A stretch of DNA of 64,000 nt from Prescottella subtropica (GCF_005434945.1 NZ_SKCH01000020.1:1-64000); one strand, 5' to 3'; positions 1 to 6,970 are shown, counted from the first letter of the stretch. Numbers and translations are program-made. Notes: a model not told the origin generated them from the letters alone.

Positions 1-89
1 TCCTGGACCTCCCGGCGGACGCCTGGATCAACAAGCCGCCCGCACACGGCGACGCGGTCGTCTCCCGCCCGGATCAGGCCGCCGCGTAA
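1..89 (+). CDS. C-terminal end of an unidentified protein (truncated by window start)
   Basis: An open frame enters from the left edge and stops at the TAA at 87-89, giving 28 residues that end in a run of alanines. Nothing in this tail identifies a family. It runs opposite to the leftward genes of the adjacent satellite, so it may be host sequence or another element gene. A hairpin with 7-base arms (146-152 and 156-162) lies downstream and could help end its transcript, but it lacks a T run. Confidence 0.35.
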   Translation, partial: LDLPADAWINKPPAHGDAVVSRPDQAAA

Positions 90-230
90 CACCCGTTGGA
101 CTCATTCACCTTGACAAGTTCCGGGCGAGGGCCAGGAGGACGCGGACGTTCACGATGAACGTGCCCTCCGTCCCACGCACCCCGGCAACCAAGGGGGGTG
201 CGCCGGACTCACACCCCTCACGATCGGCCG

Positions 231-541
231 TCAGAATCGCTCACAGAATCGACGCACAGCCACGCAACCACGACGGTCGATGTGCCTGGGTGCGATCTCG
301 ACACGCTGCTTCGGCGTGTAGGTCTTCCCATCCGTGCCGGTGACCGGACGAGGCTCGGCAGGTGTATCAGTTTGAGACACCTCACGAAGATCGCCCTGCA
401 CCGTGTTGATGCTGTTGCCCGTCGCGGATGCGATTGCCCGGATCGACAGACCCGAGTCCCGCAGCGACGCAACCACCCCCTGACGCTCCTCACGCGGCAA
501 CCGAATCCGGCTGGTGCCGAACTCCCGCAGCCGATGAGGTG
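231..541 (-). pseudogene. Remnant of an actinobacterial/phage HTH DNA-binding protein
   Basis: The leftward frame carries a helix-turn-helix stretch (LPREERQGVVASLRDSGLS, then RAIASATG) followed by a VTGTDGKTYTP tail. I recognise this pattern from ParB/HTH-type proteins of actinobacterial mobile elements. Those proteins normally have about 60-100 further residues before this domain; here the frame upstream of 541 becomes unrelated sequence without a plausible start. I therefore read it as a 5'-truncated remnant just beyond the terminator that closes the capsid operon. A short functional version starting at an unconventional codon cannot be excluded. Confidence 0.45.
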
Positions 542-625
542 ACTCAGAATCACCCCACCTCGAGCGGGCCTGACTGGGGTTGAAGCCCGAACAGGTTTCC
601 GGTGCCGTCACCGAAAAGCAGAACA

Positions 626-652
626 CCCCGGCCTCCGTGGTGGAGGCCGGGG
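626..652 (-). terminator. Strong hairpin terminator closing the leftward capsid operon
   Basis: Perfect 11-base arms (626-636 and 642-652) enclose a 5-base loop. Reading leftward, the stem is followed by a T-rich stretch. It lies 17 bases after the stop of the small frame at 669-824, so it most likely ends the satellite's head-gene transcript. Confidence 0.7.
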
Positions 653-668
653 TGACGTACGTGTCGGG

Positions 669-824
669 TCAGCAGCCCCAGCCGGTGCGGCGTGCTCCGG
701 GTGCAGCTCCCCGCACTGCGGATGCCGGCGTGATCTTGATGACCGGAATCTTCATGCCGGCGACGGCGCGGGAGTTACGGCCGGTGCCGGACTTCTCCTA
801 GCCGTACGTCTTGATGAATGCCAT
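669..824 (-). pseudogene. Small ORF with in-frame amber codon at codon 9
   Basis: An ATG at 824 sits 7 bases after a good AAAGGA ribosome site. The frame reads MAFIKTYG, then TAG (800-798), then 42 further sense codons to a TGA at 671-669, ending in RRTGWGC. The terminator at 626-652 follows at once, so ribosome site, frame and terminator behave as a gene of about 51 residues. A single TGG to TAG change would explain the stop. The product is unrecognised, small and basic with a single C-terminal cysteine. It may be a recent pseudogene, a base error or a readthrough gene. An internal ATG at MKIPVIK has no clear ribosome site. Confidence 0.45.
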
Positions 825-1017
825 GTCGTGATCCTTTGTTCGGGTTGGTGCCAGTCCTGTGGGCGGGCGTGGTGTTCGGCGCTGGTCGGGTCTCGGGATG
901 TGAAGGAGAATCGCCCTTGTCGGGTCGAGTCCGGCACCCTATCCGGCCATGCATTCCCGTTCCCCCGGAGTGGAAACCGTGGGCGGGTGAGTTTGACGCC
1001 GAAGTCCGAGGGGCCGG

Positions 1018-1218
1018 CTAGTCCGGCCAGCGTGCCGCGCCGACGCCAGGTTCAGGGACCGGGGTCAAGGCGTCGAGGAGTTCCCCGGCGGCGGGGTCGG
1101 CGCGTAGCTGTGCAAGCCAGTGCGCGCGGCGTTCGGGTGGGATACGTCGTGCCTTCACGGCGGCGTCGACACGGTTAACACGGTCCTGGCGTGCGCGACG
1201 CTCACGGTCGTTCGTCAC
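1018..1218 (-). CDS. Small phage protein resembling the C-terminus of a head-maturation protease/scaffold
   Basis: A GTG at 1218 lies 2 bases after the capsid stop codon and gives 66 residues, basic at the N-terminus. The segment with IPPERRAHWLAQLRADP matches, by eye, the pattern found at the end of Mu-like and other phage protease-scaffold proteins (x-G-x-I-P-P-x-R-R-x-H-W). The protease domain itself is absent here. It may be a stand-alone scaffolding peptide for the satellite capsid or a leftover of a degraded protease gene. Coupling to the capsid gene supports expression. Function is inferred only. Confidence 0.55.
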   Translation of the reverse strand: MTNDRERRARQDRVNRVDAAVKARRIPPERRAHWLAQLRADPAAGELLDALTPVPEPGVGAARWPD

Positions 1219-1220
1219 GG

Positions 1221-2111
1221 CTACTCGAGTCCCACGATCTTCTTCACGGCGCGAGGCTGATCGACCGCGTACGACGGCACCGCGTAAGCCTGAACGACCT
1301 TGCAGCGGTTCTCCCGCTTGTCGATGTACTCGACAGCCAGCGGGGTTTCGTAGCCGACGTATCCGGCGCCGCCCTTCTTCAGGACGTACGCGGTGCCGGT
1401 GGCGACGTAGGGACTGGACTTCAGTTCCAGTCCGGTCGATGCCAGGACCGCGGCGAGGGTGTCGCCGTATCCGATCCGCAAATCCGCTTCCTGCTGTGGG
1501 GCAACGAGAAGCAGATCGTGCTTGATACCGAGCTGTTCCTCGTCGGCGGCGAGCTGCGCCCGAACCATGTCGGCAAGGGGCCGCTGCGCGTTCGGGGTGA
1601 TCTGATCGAGGGGGCCGACCGTGATCAGATCGGACCACTTCGCCGACGACGCGATCGTGCCCTTACCGGGAAGCTGGTCGAGGGCCTGCTCGACAGCAGC
1701 CAGCGCGGACAGATTCAGCTTCCGGACAAGGGTGTTCGTCAGCTGGCGGACGTTCAGGTTCAGGGTGGAGGTGTCGTTGCGGGCGATCTCCTCGTCGGTG
1801 ACCTCGAACTTGGCGCCGTAGTCACGCACGGCGGCGACACGGTACTCGGGATCTACCGCTCGAACGACGCGGTACTCGTCGCCGGGGGCACGTTCGACGA
1901 CATCATCGGCCGTGTACTGGTCGCCGGGCCGGCCGACCGGGTGAACGATGCCGCCACCGATCACAGGGCCACCGTAGGGCCGGAAGAACGCCGACAACAG
2001 CTCCTCCTTCTCCGTCAGTTCCTCGGCCTTCGTGCGAATCCACGACGGACTCGACATCACCGTCTTGACGAGAAGGGTGTCTTTCTGGAGTTCGGGGGTC
2101 AGGATTCCCAT
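1221..2111 (-). CDS. Major capsid protein (HK97-fold type)
   Basis: The 296-residue product looks like a phage major head protein. An N-terminal helix (LTPELQKDTLLVKTV) leads into a loop rich in P and G, then a segment with DYGAKFEVTDEEIARND, which resembles the spine helix region of actinophage capsids, and later beta-rich parts with GYVGYETPLAVEYIDK. It lies 14 bases downstream of the decoration-like gene and is followed by the protease-tail-like protein, an arrangement common in phage head modules. The length fits small capsid proteins such as those of phiRv1-like elements. A satellite encoding its own capsid may build its own small heads. The capsid assignment is fairly secure; the exact family was not verified. 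Confidence 0.8.
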   Translation of the reverse strand: MGILTPELQKDTLLVKTVMSSPSWIRTKAEELTEKEELLSAFFRPYGGPVIGGGIVHPVGRPGDQYTADDVVERAPGDEYRVVRAVDPEYRVAAVRDYGAKFEVTDEEIARNDTSTLNLNVRQLTNTLVRKLNLSALAAVEQALDQLPGKGTIASSAKWSDLITVGPLDQITPNAQRPLADMVRAQLAADEEQLGIKHDLLLVAPQQEADLRIGYGDTLAAVLASTGLELKSSPYVATGTAYVLKKGGAGYVGYETPLAVEYIDKRENRCKVVQAYAVPSYAVDQPRAVKKIVGLE

Positions 2112-2125
2112 GTGCGTACTCGCTT

Positions 2126-2503
2126 TCAGGAGTTCAGGCTGATGAGGGCGTCGGTACCGGGTGCTGCGGCAGTGATGGCGTATCCGACGGGGATGCCGTC
2201 CGTCAGTGGTGCCGCCTTGCCGTCTGCACCGACCTGCACCTCAGCGAACGCGGCCACAGTGCCGGCGGCGGTGACCCGGACGACCCGTGAGGCGCCTCGA
2301 GCGATACCGACGAGGTCACCGGATGCGGTGTCGTACTTGGCGACTCCGCAGACGCGGCCACCGGTCGGGGCGTGACCGACCGTCACGTTCCCCTCGGATG
2401 TGTTACCTGTGATCCGCAGGAAACGCTTCGCGGTGATCGCGGCGGCCGCACGTCCTGTGATGTCCAGGCCGGGACCGTAGACGTCGATACTCAAATTGGG
2501 CAT
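2126..2503 (-). CDS. Capsid decoration / head-stabilising-like protein
   Basis: The 125-residue product is rich in glycine, alanine and threonine and begins with PNLSIDVYGPG. Repeated short beta segments (GHAPTGGRVCGVAKYD; QVGADGKAAPLTDG; VGYAITAAAPGTDALISL) match the style of DUF2190-type decoration or head-fibre proteins, which coat the capsid surface and usually sit directly upstream of the major capsid gene, as here. Its start overlaps the preceding HTH gene by 13 bases. No catalytic motif is seen. The call rests on composition, size and position. Confidence 0.6.
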   Translation of the reverse strand: MPNLSIDVYGPGLDITGRAAAAITAKRFLRITGNTSEGNVTVGHAPTGGRVCGVAKYDTASGDLVGIARGASRVVRVTAAGTVAAFAEVQVGADGKAAPLTDGIPVGYAITAAAPGTDALISLNS

Positions 2504-2889
2504 CGAATGTCCTTTCGTTGGGCGGCGCGTTCGTGTACTGCGTCAGCGGGGATGAGCCAGCGGCCGCCGGCACGTTGGGCGGGCAGTCTCCGTCTCCGGC
2601 ACAGTGCGCGAATGTTCTCGGCTGTGCAGTCCAAGATTTTCGCCGCGGTTTCGGTGTCGAGCAGGTTCGTTGTCGATACTGCACCAGCCGAGAACACCGG
2701 ATCTTGCCCTGTCACGTCGACGGAATGCTTTGCGGAACAAGCAAGTTGACGTTCAAGAGTGAACACGCGAGGCACCGGTCGTCGGCGCTGCTCATCGAGT
2801 ACCCGGATCAGCAGACGCAGTGATGCCGCCAAGAATGAGGCCGTGTCGTCGTCGATCACGGTGCCGCGGATCTGGACAAGATCAGTCAC
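2491..2889 (-). CDS. Helix-turn-helix DNA-binding protein of the satellite head operon
   Basis: The product has about 132 residues. Its last 55 carry an excisionase/MerR-type winged helix pattern: LLDTETAAKILDCTAENIRA, then RRRLPAQRAGGRWLIPADAV. The first half has a short helical region with LRLLIRVLDEQRRRP. Starts at GTG 2889 or GTG 2898 are possible; both overlap the stop of the upstream gene, implying coupled translation. In phages, a DNA-binding protein just before the head genes can be a small terminase subunit or a late regulator; which applies here is unknown. Confidence 0.6.
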   Translation of the reverse strand: MTDLVQIRGTVIDDDTASFLAASLRLLIRVLDEQRRRPVPRVFTLERQLACSAKHSVDVTGQDPVFSAGAVSTTNLLDTETAAKILDCTAENIRALCRRRRLPAQRAGGRWLIPADAVHERAAQRKDIRCPI

Positions 2890-3169
2890 AGTCGACACCC
2901 CCGGCCAGTTCCTCGGAGATAAGCGCCGACTCGATCCGATCGAGCCATTCGAGGACCGATCCAGCGTCGACCGCACCCTTACCGATCATCGCCGACATGA
3001 AGTTGACGCCGATCTCGACGAGAGGGCCGGCCAACTGCGGCAGACGCTCCAAGCCGGCAGCGACAGTCACATGATGGTCGAACGTGGCCGTATCCCCGAT
3101 CAGTCGAGCGCGGACCAGGGCGGCGGCGCGGTGACAGTCGGCGGCAGTGGAAGCGAATGTGTCAGACAT
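2882..3169 (-). CDS. Hypothetical satellite protein, first gene of the head operon
   Basis: A 95-residue, mostly helical product starts at an ATG preceded by a clear GAAAGGA ribosome site. It contains LVRARLIGDTATFDHHV and a central GPLVEIGVNFMSAMIGKGA segment. I do not recognise the family. It is the first gene after the terminator at 3244-3276 and is coupled by a short overlap to the HTH gene that follows, so it belongs with the capsid transcription unit. Confidence 0.55.
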   Translation of the reverse strand: MSDTFASTAADCHRAAALVRARLIGDTATFDHHVTVAAGLERLPQLAGPLVEIGVNFMSAMIGKGAVDAGSVLEWLDRIESALISEELAGGVDCD

Positions 3170-3243
3170 GGTCTTTGGTCCTTTCAGAACCGGGCATCGG
3201 TGCAGCGTGTGGCAGGTTTCGTCCGTGAGTTTCCGGGCGCCGT

Positions 3244-3276
3244 AAAAAAAGAGAGACTGGCGGCCGAAGGAGTCTC
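3244..3276 (-). terminator. Rho-independent terminator between early and head operons of the satellite
   Basis: Reading leftward, a stem with 6-base arms (3271-3276 and 3253-3258) is followed by a run of seven T residues (3250-3244). A second, G/C-rich hairpin lies just before it at about 3278-3309. It separates the replication/regulation genes from the capsid operon. A promoter for the head genes should lie between here and 3169, but none was clear. Confidence 0.65.
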
Positions 3277-3307
3277 GGACCCCCTCCCCTCAATAATTTC
3301 GGGGGGG

Positions 3308-3523
3308 TCATCGACCGGCCTCGATGGTGTCGACGATCCGATCGGCAAGTTCGAGTGCGGCCGGCACCGGCAGTGAGATGTGACTGCCGATGTTCACTCG
3401 GCCCTGTGTGTCGAGCGCGATGGGGATCGGCCGGCGGTGGTCATCGCAGCGACCGGATGCGGACCGGGTACGCCTGACGCAGCCGTCGGTGCGGCAGGCT
3501 CGGCGCGGGTGGTGGTGTGTCAT
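3308..3523 (-). CDS. Small zinc-knuckle protein A of the satellite
   Basis: The 71-residue product begins with a histidine-rich MTHHHP, then cysteines and a histidine spaced C-x4-C-x10-C-x2-H, expected to bind one zinc ion. The rest is a short region ending in a helix (ALELADRIVDTIEAG). A similar C-x4-C-x8-C-x2-H unit ends the gene immediately upstream. Such motifs occur at the N-terminus of phage HNH endonucleases, but no HNH domain follows here. Its ATG overlaps the upstream stop by 4 bases. Role unknown, possibly nucleic-acid binding. Confidence 0.5.
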   Translation of the reverse strand: MTHHHPRRACRTDGCVRRTRSASGRCDDHRRPIPIALDTQGRVNIGSHISLPVPAALELADRIVDTIEAGR

Positions 3524-3735
3524 CGGGTGGTCTCCTGTCGGTGGATCGGGCAGTAGCGGCCGTGGATCAGGTACGGGCAGCCGGAGTGTTGGCAGCGGCT
3601 CGGCGGGCCGTCCACGGCGACGTGAGGGGCCGCTGCACGTAGCTCTGGACTGCGGAGGGAAATGACCTGAATCGCCGGCCACGGAGTCAGGGGACGTTGG
3701 TGGGTGCCAGCGATCGCCAGGCCCCCTAGGGTCAT
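3520..3735 (-). CDS. Small zinc-knuckle protein B of the satellite
   Basis: The 71-residue product has an unremarkable first half and a C-terminal C-x4-C-x8-C-x2-H motif (CQHSGCPYLIHGRYCPIH), a likely zinc site. It is joined by 4-base ATGA overlaps to the WhiB-like gene upstream and to a second zinc-knuckle gene downstream, forming a run of three metal-binding small proteins. No HNH nuclease domain is present although the motif resembles the leader of such nucleases. Function not identified. Confidence 0.5.
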   Translation of the reverse strand: MTLGGLAIAGTHQRPLTPWPAIQVISLRSPELRAAAPHVAVDGPPSRCQHSGCPYLIHGRYCPIHRQETTR

Positions 3736-3974
3736 GCGGTCCGCCTGGCGGGTGTGAGGTTGGTGTGGCAGTGCTGTCGTTCGGCGCAGATGCTGCACAG
3801 GGTTTCGGCTACCTGTCGGGCTTGGTGTCGGATGAGTGGCGGGGTGCCGGGGTCGGGGTGGAGTGCTTGGTCGAACAGTTGGTGCCGGCCGATACAGAGC
3901 GCGGCCGGGAGGTTCTGCCGGTCCCGGAGGATCGCGGCGAGCAGGTCGATCGGGCCGTCGTAACGCTTGGTCAT
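3732..3974 (-). CDS. WhiB-like iron-sulfur regulator on the satellite
   Basis: The 80-residue product has the four-cysteine arrangement of WhiB proteins: one cysteine in ALCIGRHQLFD, then about 30 residues on LCSICAERQHC, a C-x2-C-x5-C cluster. WhiB proteins bind a 4Fe-4S cluster and affect transcription; phage-borne examples such as that of mycobacteriophage TM4 block superinfection and cell division. The usual glycine-rich GVWGG turn is not seen, so the molecule is short and divergent. The ATG at 3974 was preferred over 4016. It is the first gene of the three-gene metal-protein run after the hairpin cluster at 4014-4102. Confidence 0.65.
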   Translation of the reverse strand: MTKRYDGPIDLLAAILRDRQNLPAALCIGRHQLFDQALHPDPGTPPLIRHQARQVAETLCSICAERQHCHTNLTPARRTA

Positions 3975-4013
3975 CGGGTGTTCCCTAATCGGCTGGTGGT
4001 GGTGAGGGACGGG

Positions 4014-4102
4014 CAACGCAGGGGGGACGGGGGGACGAAGCGTCCCCCCTGCGTTGTCGCAGGTAGTGGCATGTTTCGGGTGGGGGGACAGACCGTCCCC
4101 CC
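4014..4102. repeat. Cluster of perfect G/C hairpins beside the replication gene (candidate origin or terminator)
   Basis: A 16-base perfect inverted repeat (4014-4029 and 4041-4056) is followed by a second hairpin (about 4082-4102) with GGGGGGAC/GTCCCCCC arms. GGGGGAC occurs three times in one direction and GTCCCCC three times in the other. The cluster starts only 8 bases from the stop of the P-loop replication gene. It could be the satellite's replication origin or a strong transcription barrier. Confidence 0.5.
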
Positions 4103-4109
4103 GTCCCCC

Positions 4110-5351
4110 TTATGCGAGCGCGTACCGCCCGGGCTGCTCGGCGACGATTCCCTCGACGATCAGTTCGGTGAGAGCCGCGTCGAGGTGGCGTTTCAGCTCG
4201 GAGCGCATCGAGTCTCGAACCAGCTTCCGGGACGCCGGTCCCCCTCGTTCCAGCCGCCGAACGACAGCGGCTCGGGCGCGGTCGTGGAGGCGTTGGTCGG
4301 CCCGGTCCGCGATGATGTCGGCCTCGTCGGCCTTCGCTTCGGCGCGGGCCCGGTTCGTTTCCCGTGCGCGTTCGGTGAGGGCACGTTCGATCCCGGCTCG
4401 GGTGCGGTCCGATTCCCGGATCACGACGCCGGCGAGACTCCAGTCCTCATCGCTGACGATGCTGCGGCCGTCGAGGATCATCAGGCCGGCGGCAACCTTG
4501 AGCCGGGTCAGCATCCGGTGCCCGTCGAGGGGGTCGACGTCACCCTCACGGAGCATCGCGAGCCGGTGCGCGTCCATCGCCGTCCGTGCCGTGTCGGGCA
4601 CCTCGAGATACACCGTGTCGGCCCCGAACCTCGGCAGCTTGACCTTCACCTGATCCGGGACGGCCGGCGGACTGTCGGGGGCGGTGAGGTCACTGACCCG
4701 CGTCCACAGAATCCGTTGCGTCATACCGCCGTCAGCATCGTTGAGCAGTGGCGCGGCCTTGAGCGGCTGAACGCCGATGATGAGCGGGGCACGGTAGCTG
4801 TGGGCGGCGACGATGGATCGGGTGGCCTTCGATGCGTTCGCGAAGCCGATCGGCTCTCCCGAATACACCTTCCGCAGCTCCCCCATGATCGTTGCGCCCT
4901 GGCGGGCACCGAGCGCGGCGAGCGTGTCGATCTCGGGGGCGGTGAACAGGATTCGCGGGTTCGGGTTCGGCTCGTCGTCGTCGGTGCCGGCGGGGCGGAT
5001 GGATCGGGCGACACCTTCACCTGATCCGAGGGGCAGCTCGGGCGTGTGGATCGGTTGCCCGTTGTGGTCGACGAAGATCACGGCGTCACGCGACGCGCCT
5101 TCACAAGCGCCCTTGCCTCCACCGGACGGGCCGACGAGCGCGACAGCCACATTCAGCGACGCCGGGGAACCGATGGTCGGCGGCAGCTGCACGTTCGGTC
5201 CCACGCAGGCCAGGGCGCGGGGCAGGATCGCACCGAACGTCCCCCACGGCGCGGCGCGGCGTGCTCGGGCGTAGTCGTGAATGTGGGTGAGGATCGGGCG
5301 GGCCGTCCAGAACGTTTCGACGGTGTGCAGTTCGGTGACAGTGGCATTCAT
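4110..5351 (-). CDS. P-loop primase/helicase-type replication protein (DUF3987-like)
   Basis: The 413-residue product has a Walker A motif (GPSGGGKG, residues about 74-81) and an acidic segment ILFTAPEIDTLAALG that could serve as Walker B. Later segments (ADGGMTQRILW; DGHRMLTRLKVAAGLMIL) and a charged helical region with many Arg/Glu residues match the style of DUF3987 proteins, which accompany primases on phage satellites and plasmids. It overlaps the DnaB-N-like gene by 4 bases and is followed by a hairpin cluster that may be its origin. It probably drives replication of the excised element. No separate primase (Toprim) gene was found. Confidence 0.65.
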   Translation of the reverse strand: MNATVTELHTVETFWTARPILTHIHDYARARRAAPWGTFGAILPRALACVGPNVQLPPTIGSPASLNVAVALVGPSGGGKGACEGASRDAVIFVDHNGQPIHTPELPLGSGEGVARSIRPAGTDDDEPNPNPRILFTAPEIDTLAALGARQGATIMGELRKVYSGEPIGFANASKATRSIVAAHSYRAPLIIGVQPLKAAPLLNDADGGMTQRILWTRVSDLTAPDSPPAVPDQVKVKLPRFGADTVYLEVPDTARTAMDAHRLAMLREGDVDPLDGHRMLTRLKVAAGLMILDGRSIVSDEDWSLAGVVIRESDRTRAGIERALTERARETNRARAEAKADEADIIADRADQRLHDRARAAVVRRLERGGPASRKLVRDSMRSELKRHLDAALTELIVEGIVAEQPGRYALA

Positions 5352-5842
5352 GCGGCCTCACCTCGCAGCTCGGCGAGACGGCGTTCATGCTTGACCACGT
5401 CGGTGCCGGCCTGCCGGAGCAGCGGCAACAGATCGCACTCTGCGAACGTGTCAGCGGCCTCGACGAGCGCCTTACCGAGTTGTTCGTAGCGGGCCCGGTA
5501 CGCCTGCGCAACAAGCGCGGTGGTGTACGTGTGCGGGGCAAGATCGTTCGCGGCCGCACCACAGGTGACGGCGTCGAGCAGGAACCGCTTCACCATGTCG
5601 GTGAGCAGTCCACGCCGTCCGAGTTCGTCGTTCACCGCGGTTCCGTCGTGGGGGCGTCCGGCGTGCAGCAGCTCCAGGACGACGTCGAGGATTGTTCGGG
5701 CGGCAGGTGTTTCGATGTCGTCGGCCTCGACGAGTGCCGCAGCCTTGCGGGCGTCGTCGGCGCTGGACCAGATCAGGGAGCCGATGGTGAGGTGTTCGAG
5801 GGACGGTTCCGGGCCGATGGGCCGGATGTTGTTGTCAGGCAC
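5348..5842 (-). CDS. DnaB N-terminal-domain-like replication protein
   Basis: The product has 164 residues starting at GTG 5842. The segment EHLTIGSLIWS at about residues 16-26, a helical run ETPAARTILDVVLELLHAGR and NDELGRRGLL follow the pattern of the DnaB helicase N-terminal domain (x-x-x-G-x-L, then L-x-x-x-G-x-x-x-D). The RecA-like motor domain is missing here but a P-loop protein is encoded by the overlapping next gene, so the two may act together as a split helicase or loader. It could also interact with host DnaB. Family assignment is by pattern only. Confidence 0.5.
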   Translation of the reverse strand: MPDNNIRPIGPEPSLEHLTIGSLIWSSADDARKAAALVEADDIETPAARTILDVVLELLHAGRPHDGTAVNDELGRRGLLTDMVKRFLLDAVTCGAAANDLAPHTYTTALVAQAYRARYEQLGKALVEAADTFAECDLLPLLRQAGTDVVKHERRLAELRGEAA

Positions 5843-5907
5843 TGTGTGCCGCCTTCCGGGTCGGGGCCGGGCGAGAGAGTAGGCTCGCCCGGCCCGCGGG
5901 GGATGAT

Positions 5908-6000
5908 TCAGTCGAGGTCGGACTCGGCTACGTCGGAGATGAGCCACATGAGGCTCTGCATCACGAGCAGCGCGGCGAGGATGATTTCGAGTTCGCTCAC
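5908..6000 (-). CDS. 30-residue single-pass membrane peptide, translationally coupled
   Basis: A GTG at 6000-5998 overlaps the stop of the upstream gene in the arrangement GTGA. The 30-residue peptide has an acidic start (SELE), a hydrophobic stretch of about 16 residues (IILAALLVMQSLMWLI) and an acidic tail (SDVAESDLD). This looks like a transmembrane micro-protein. Possible roles include superinfection exclusion or a holin-like activity, but nothing proves them. It falls below usual gene-finding length limits. Confidence 0.45.
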   Translation of the reverse strand: MSELEIILAALLVMQSLMWLISDVAESDLD

Positions 6001-6488
6001 GACAGGTCCTCGCGGTAGTCGGCGGCGTCCCGGATCGAGGTCTCGTCACGGCGGACGGTGCGCGTCATCGACTGGTACGTCTCGTACAGCTCGGCCAGGA
6101 CGGCGATCAGCTGCGGGACGTGTTCGACGGGCAGGTCGGTGTCGTGCTGCACGGTCTTGACGAAACCCACCGTCCACAGGGGTGTTTCCGGGTTTCCGTC
6201 GCTGTCGCGGCCGTCGAACCGTTCGAGTGCGACCAGGATCGGCTTGAGCAGGTCCGCGTCTCCGTACGGGATACGCTCACCGACTTCGTGTTCGCTGATG
6301 ATGGTGACCTTGCCAGCACCGGCTTTGAGGTCGGCGAGGACTTCGGCGCTGGTCGGGGTGTGGCCGTGGCCGGGGTTCGGTATGGTGGGCATCGGATCTT
6401 CTCCTTCGTGGATGTTGGTGTTGGTCTCGTTGCCCTCGATGCCCTGCACGGCGTCGGGGGCGTTCTTGTTGGTGGCCTTGTCGTTCAT
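5997..6488 (-). CDS. Hypothetical acidic satellite protein
   Basis: The product has 163 residues with a polar N-terminus (NDKATNKNAPDAVQGIEGN). A more structured part follows: SAEVLADLKAGAGKVTIISE, then DADLLKPILVALERFDGR, then LPVEHVPQLIAVLAELYETY. Translation could alternatively start at MPTIPNPG about 32 codons later. It is coupled by ATGA to the excisionase-like gene upstream and by GTGA to the membrane peptide downstream. I do not recognise the family. Confidence 0.55.
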   Translation of the reverse strand: MNDKATNKNAPDAVQGIEGNETNTNIHEGEDPMPTIPNPGHGHTPTSAEVLADLKAGAGKVTIISEHEVGERIPYGDADLLKPILVALERFDGRDSDGNPETPLWTVGFVKTVQHDTDLPVEHVPQLIAVLAELYETYQSMTRTVRRDETSIRDAADYREDLS

Positions 6489-6703
6489 GCCGCGCCGGGG
6501 CGGTCGTCGGTGCGCTGCATGGTGTGCGCGTCCACCCACGCTTGGACGTCGTCCCACCGGTAGATCACGCGCCGGCCGTGCTTGACGAACTTCGGTCCGA
6601 TCCCGCGGTATCGGTCATTCGCCAGCTTCGCGGTCGTGGTGCGGAGAAACGCGGCCACCTCATCGGGTGTCGCGAGAGGAGATTCAGGCATATCAGCCTC
6701 CAT
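6485..6703 (-). CDS. xis: Excisionase-like helix-turn-helix protein
   Basis: The 72-residue product is the standard small MerR/AlpA-type DNA-binding protein of actinobacterial integrated elements: TPDEVAAFLRTTTAKLAN as the helix-turn-helix, then IGPKFVKHGRRVIYRWDDVQ as the wing, then AWVDAH. Such proteins bend DNA at attachment sites and direct integrase towards excision, and some also regulate the early promoter. It is the first gene of the leftward block and faces the rightward regulator-integrase pair. Starts at 6703 or at MPESPL (6691) are both possible. Confidence 0.75.
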   Translation of the reverse strand: MEADMPESPLATPDEVAAFLRTTTAKLANDRYRGIGPKFVKHGRRVIYRWDDVQAWVDAHTMQRTDDRPGAA

Positions 6704-6865
6704 TTCGTTCGAGTGTGGTCACGCATCGGTTCCGTTCCCTCACGAAGGTGTGTGCCTCCCGACTGCTGTCGGGCCTCTCCGTGGTGTGGCAGCACTAGCT
6801 AGGTGCTCCCGTATCTGCGCCGATGCACTGTGTTCAGTTGAGAAAGAACCGCCTTGACTGGGTGT

Positions 6866-6894
6866 TTGATCACCCGCGCAATCAGTTCTACAGT
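6866..6894 (+). promoter_or_regulatory. Candidate rightward promoter with overlapping inverted repeats
   Basis: TTGATC (6866-6871) and TACAGT (6889-6894) are separated by 17 bases and precede the regulator gene. Two inverted repeats overlap it: GGGTG...CACCC at 6860-6875 and AATCA...TGATT at 6880-6898. These are plausible binding sites for the regulator or the excisionase in the control region that separates the divergent transcripts. Confidence 0.4.
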
Positions 6895-6970
6895 GATTGA
6901 GCGCGAGTTGCAACAGGCGCTTACGGATGGGTGATGGAAACCCCGCTCATCCACGTGGCACCCTGCAAAC

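Noticed and set aside
155-343. Short rightward frames near the left edge
   Set aside because: They overlap the HTH remnant on the other strand and show no codon bias, motif or ribosome site.
1191-2375. Long rightward open frame of 394 codons across the capsid genes
   Set aside because: It is the antisense shadow of the decoration and capsid genes in GC-rich DNA and has no family pattern or ribosome site.
3765-5024. Rightward 419-codon frame over the replication gene
   Set aside because: It mirrors the P-loop gene on the other strand, where Walker A and coupled overlaps support the real gene.
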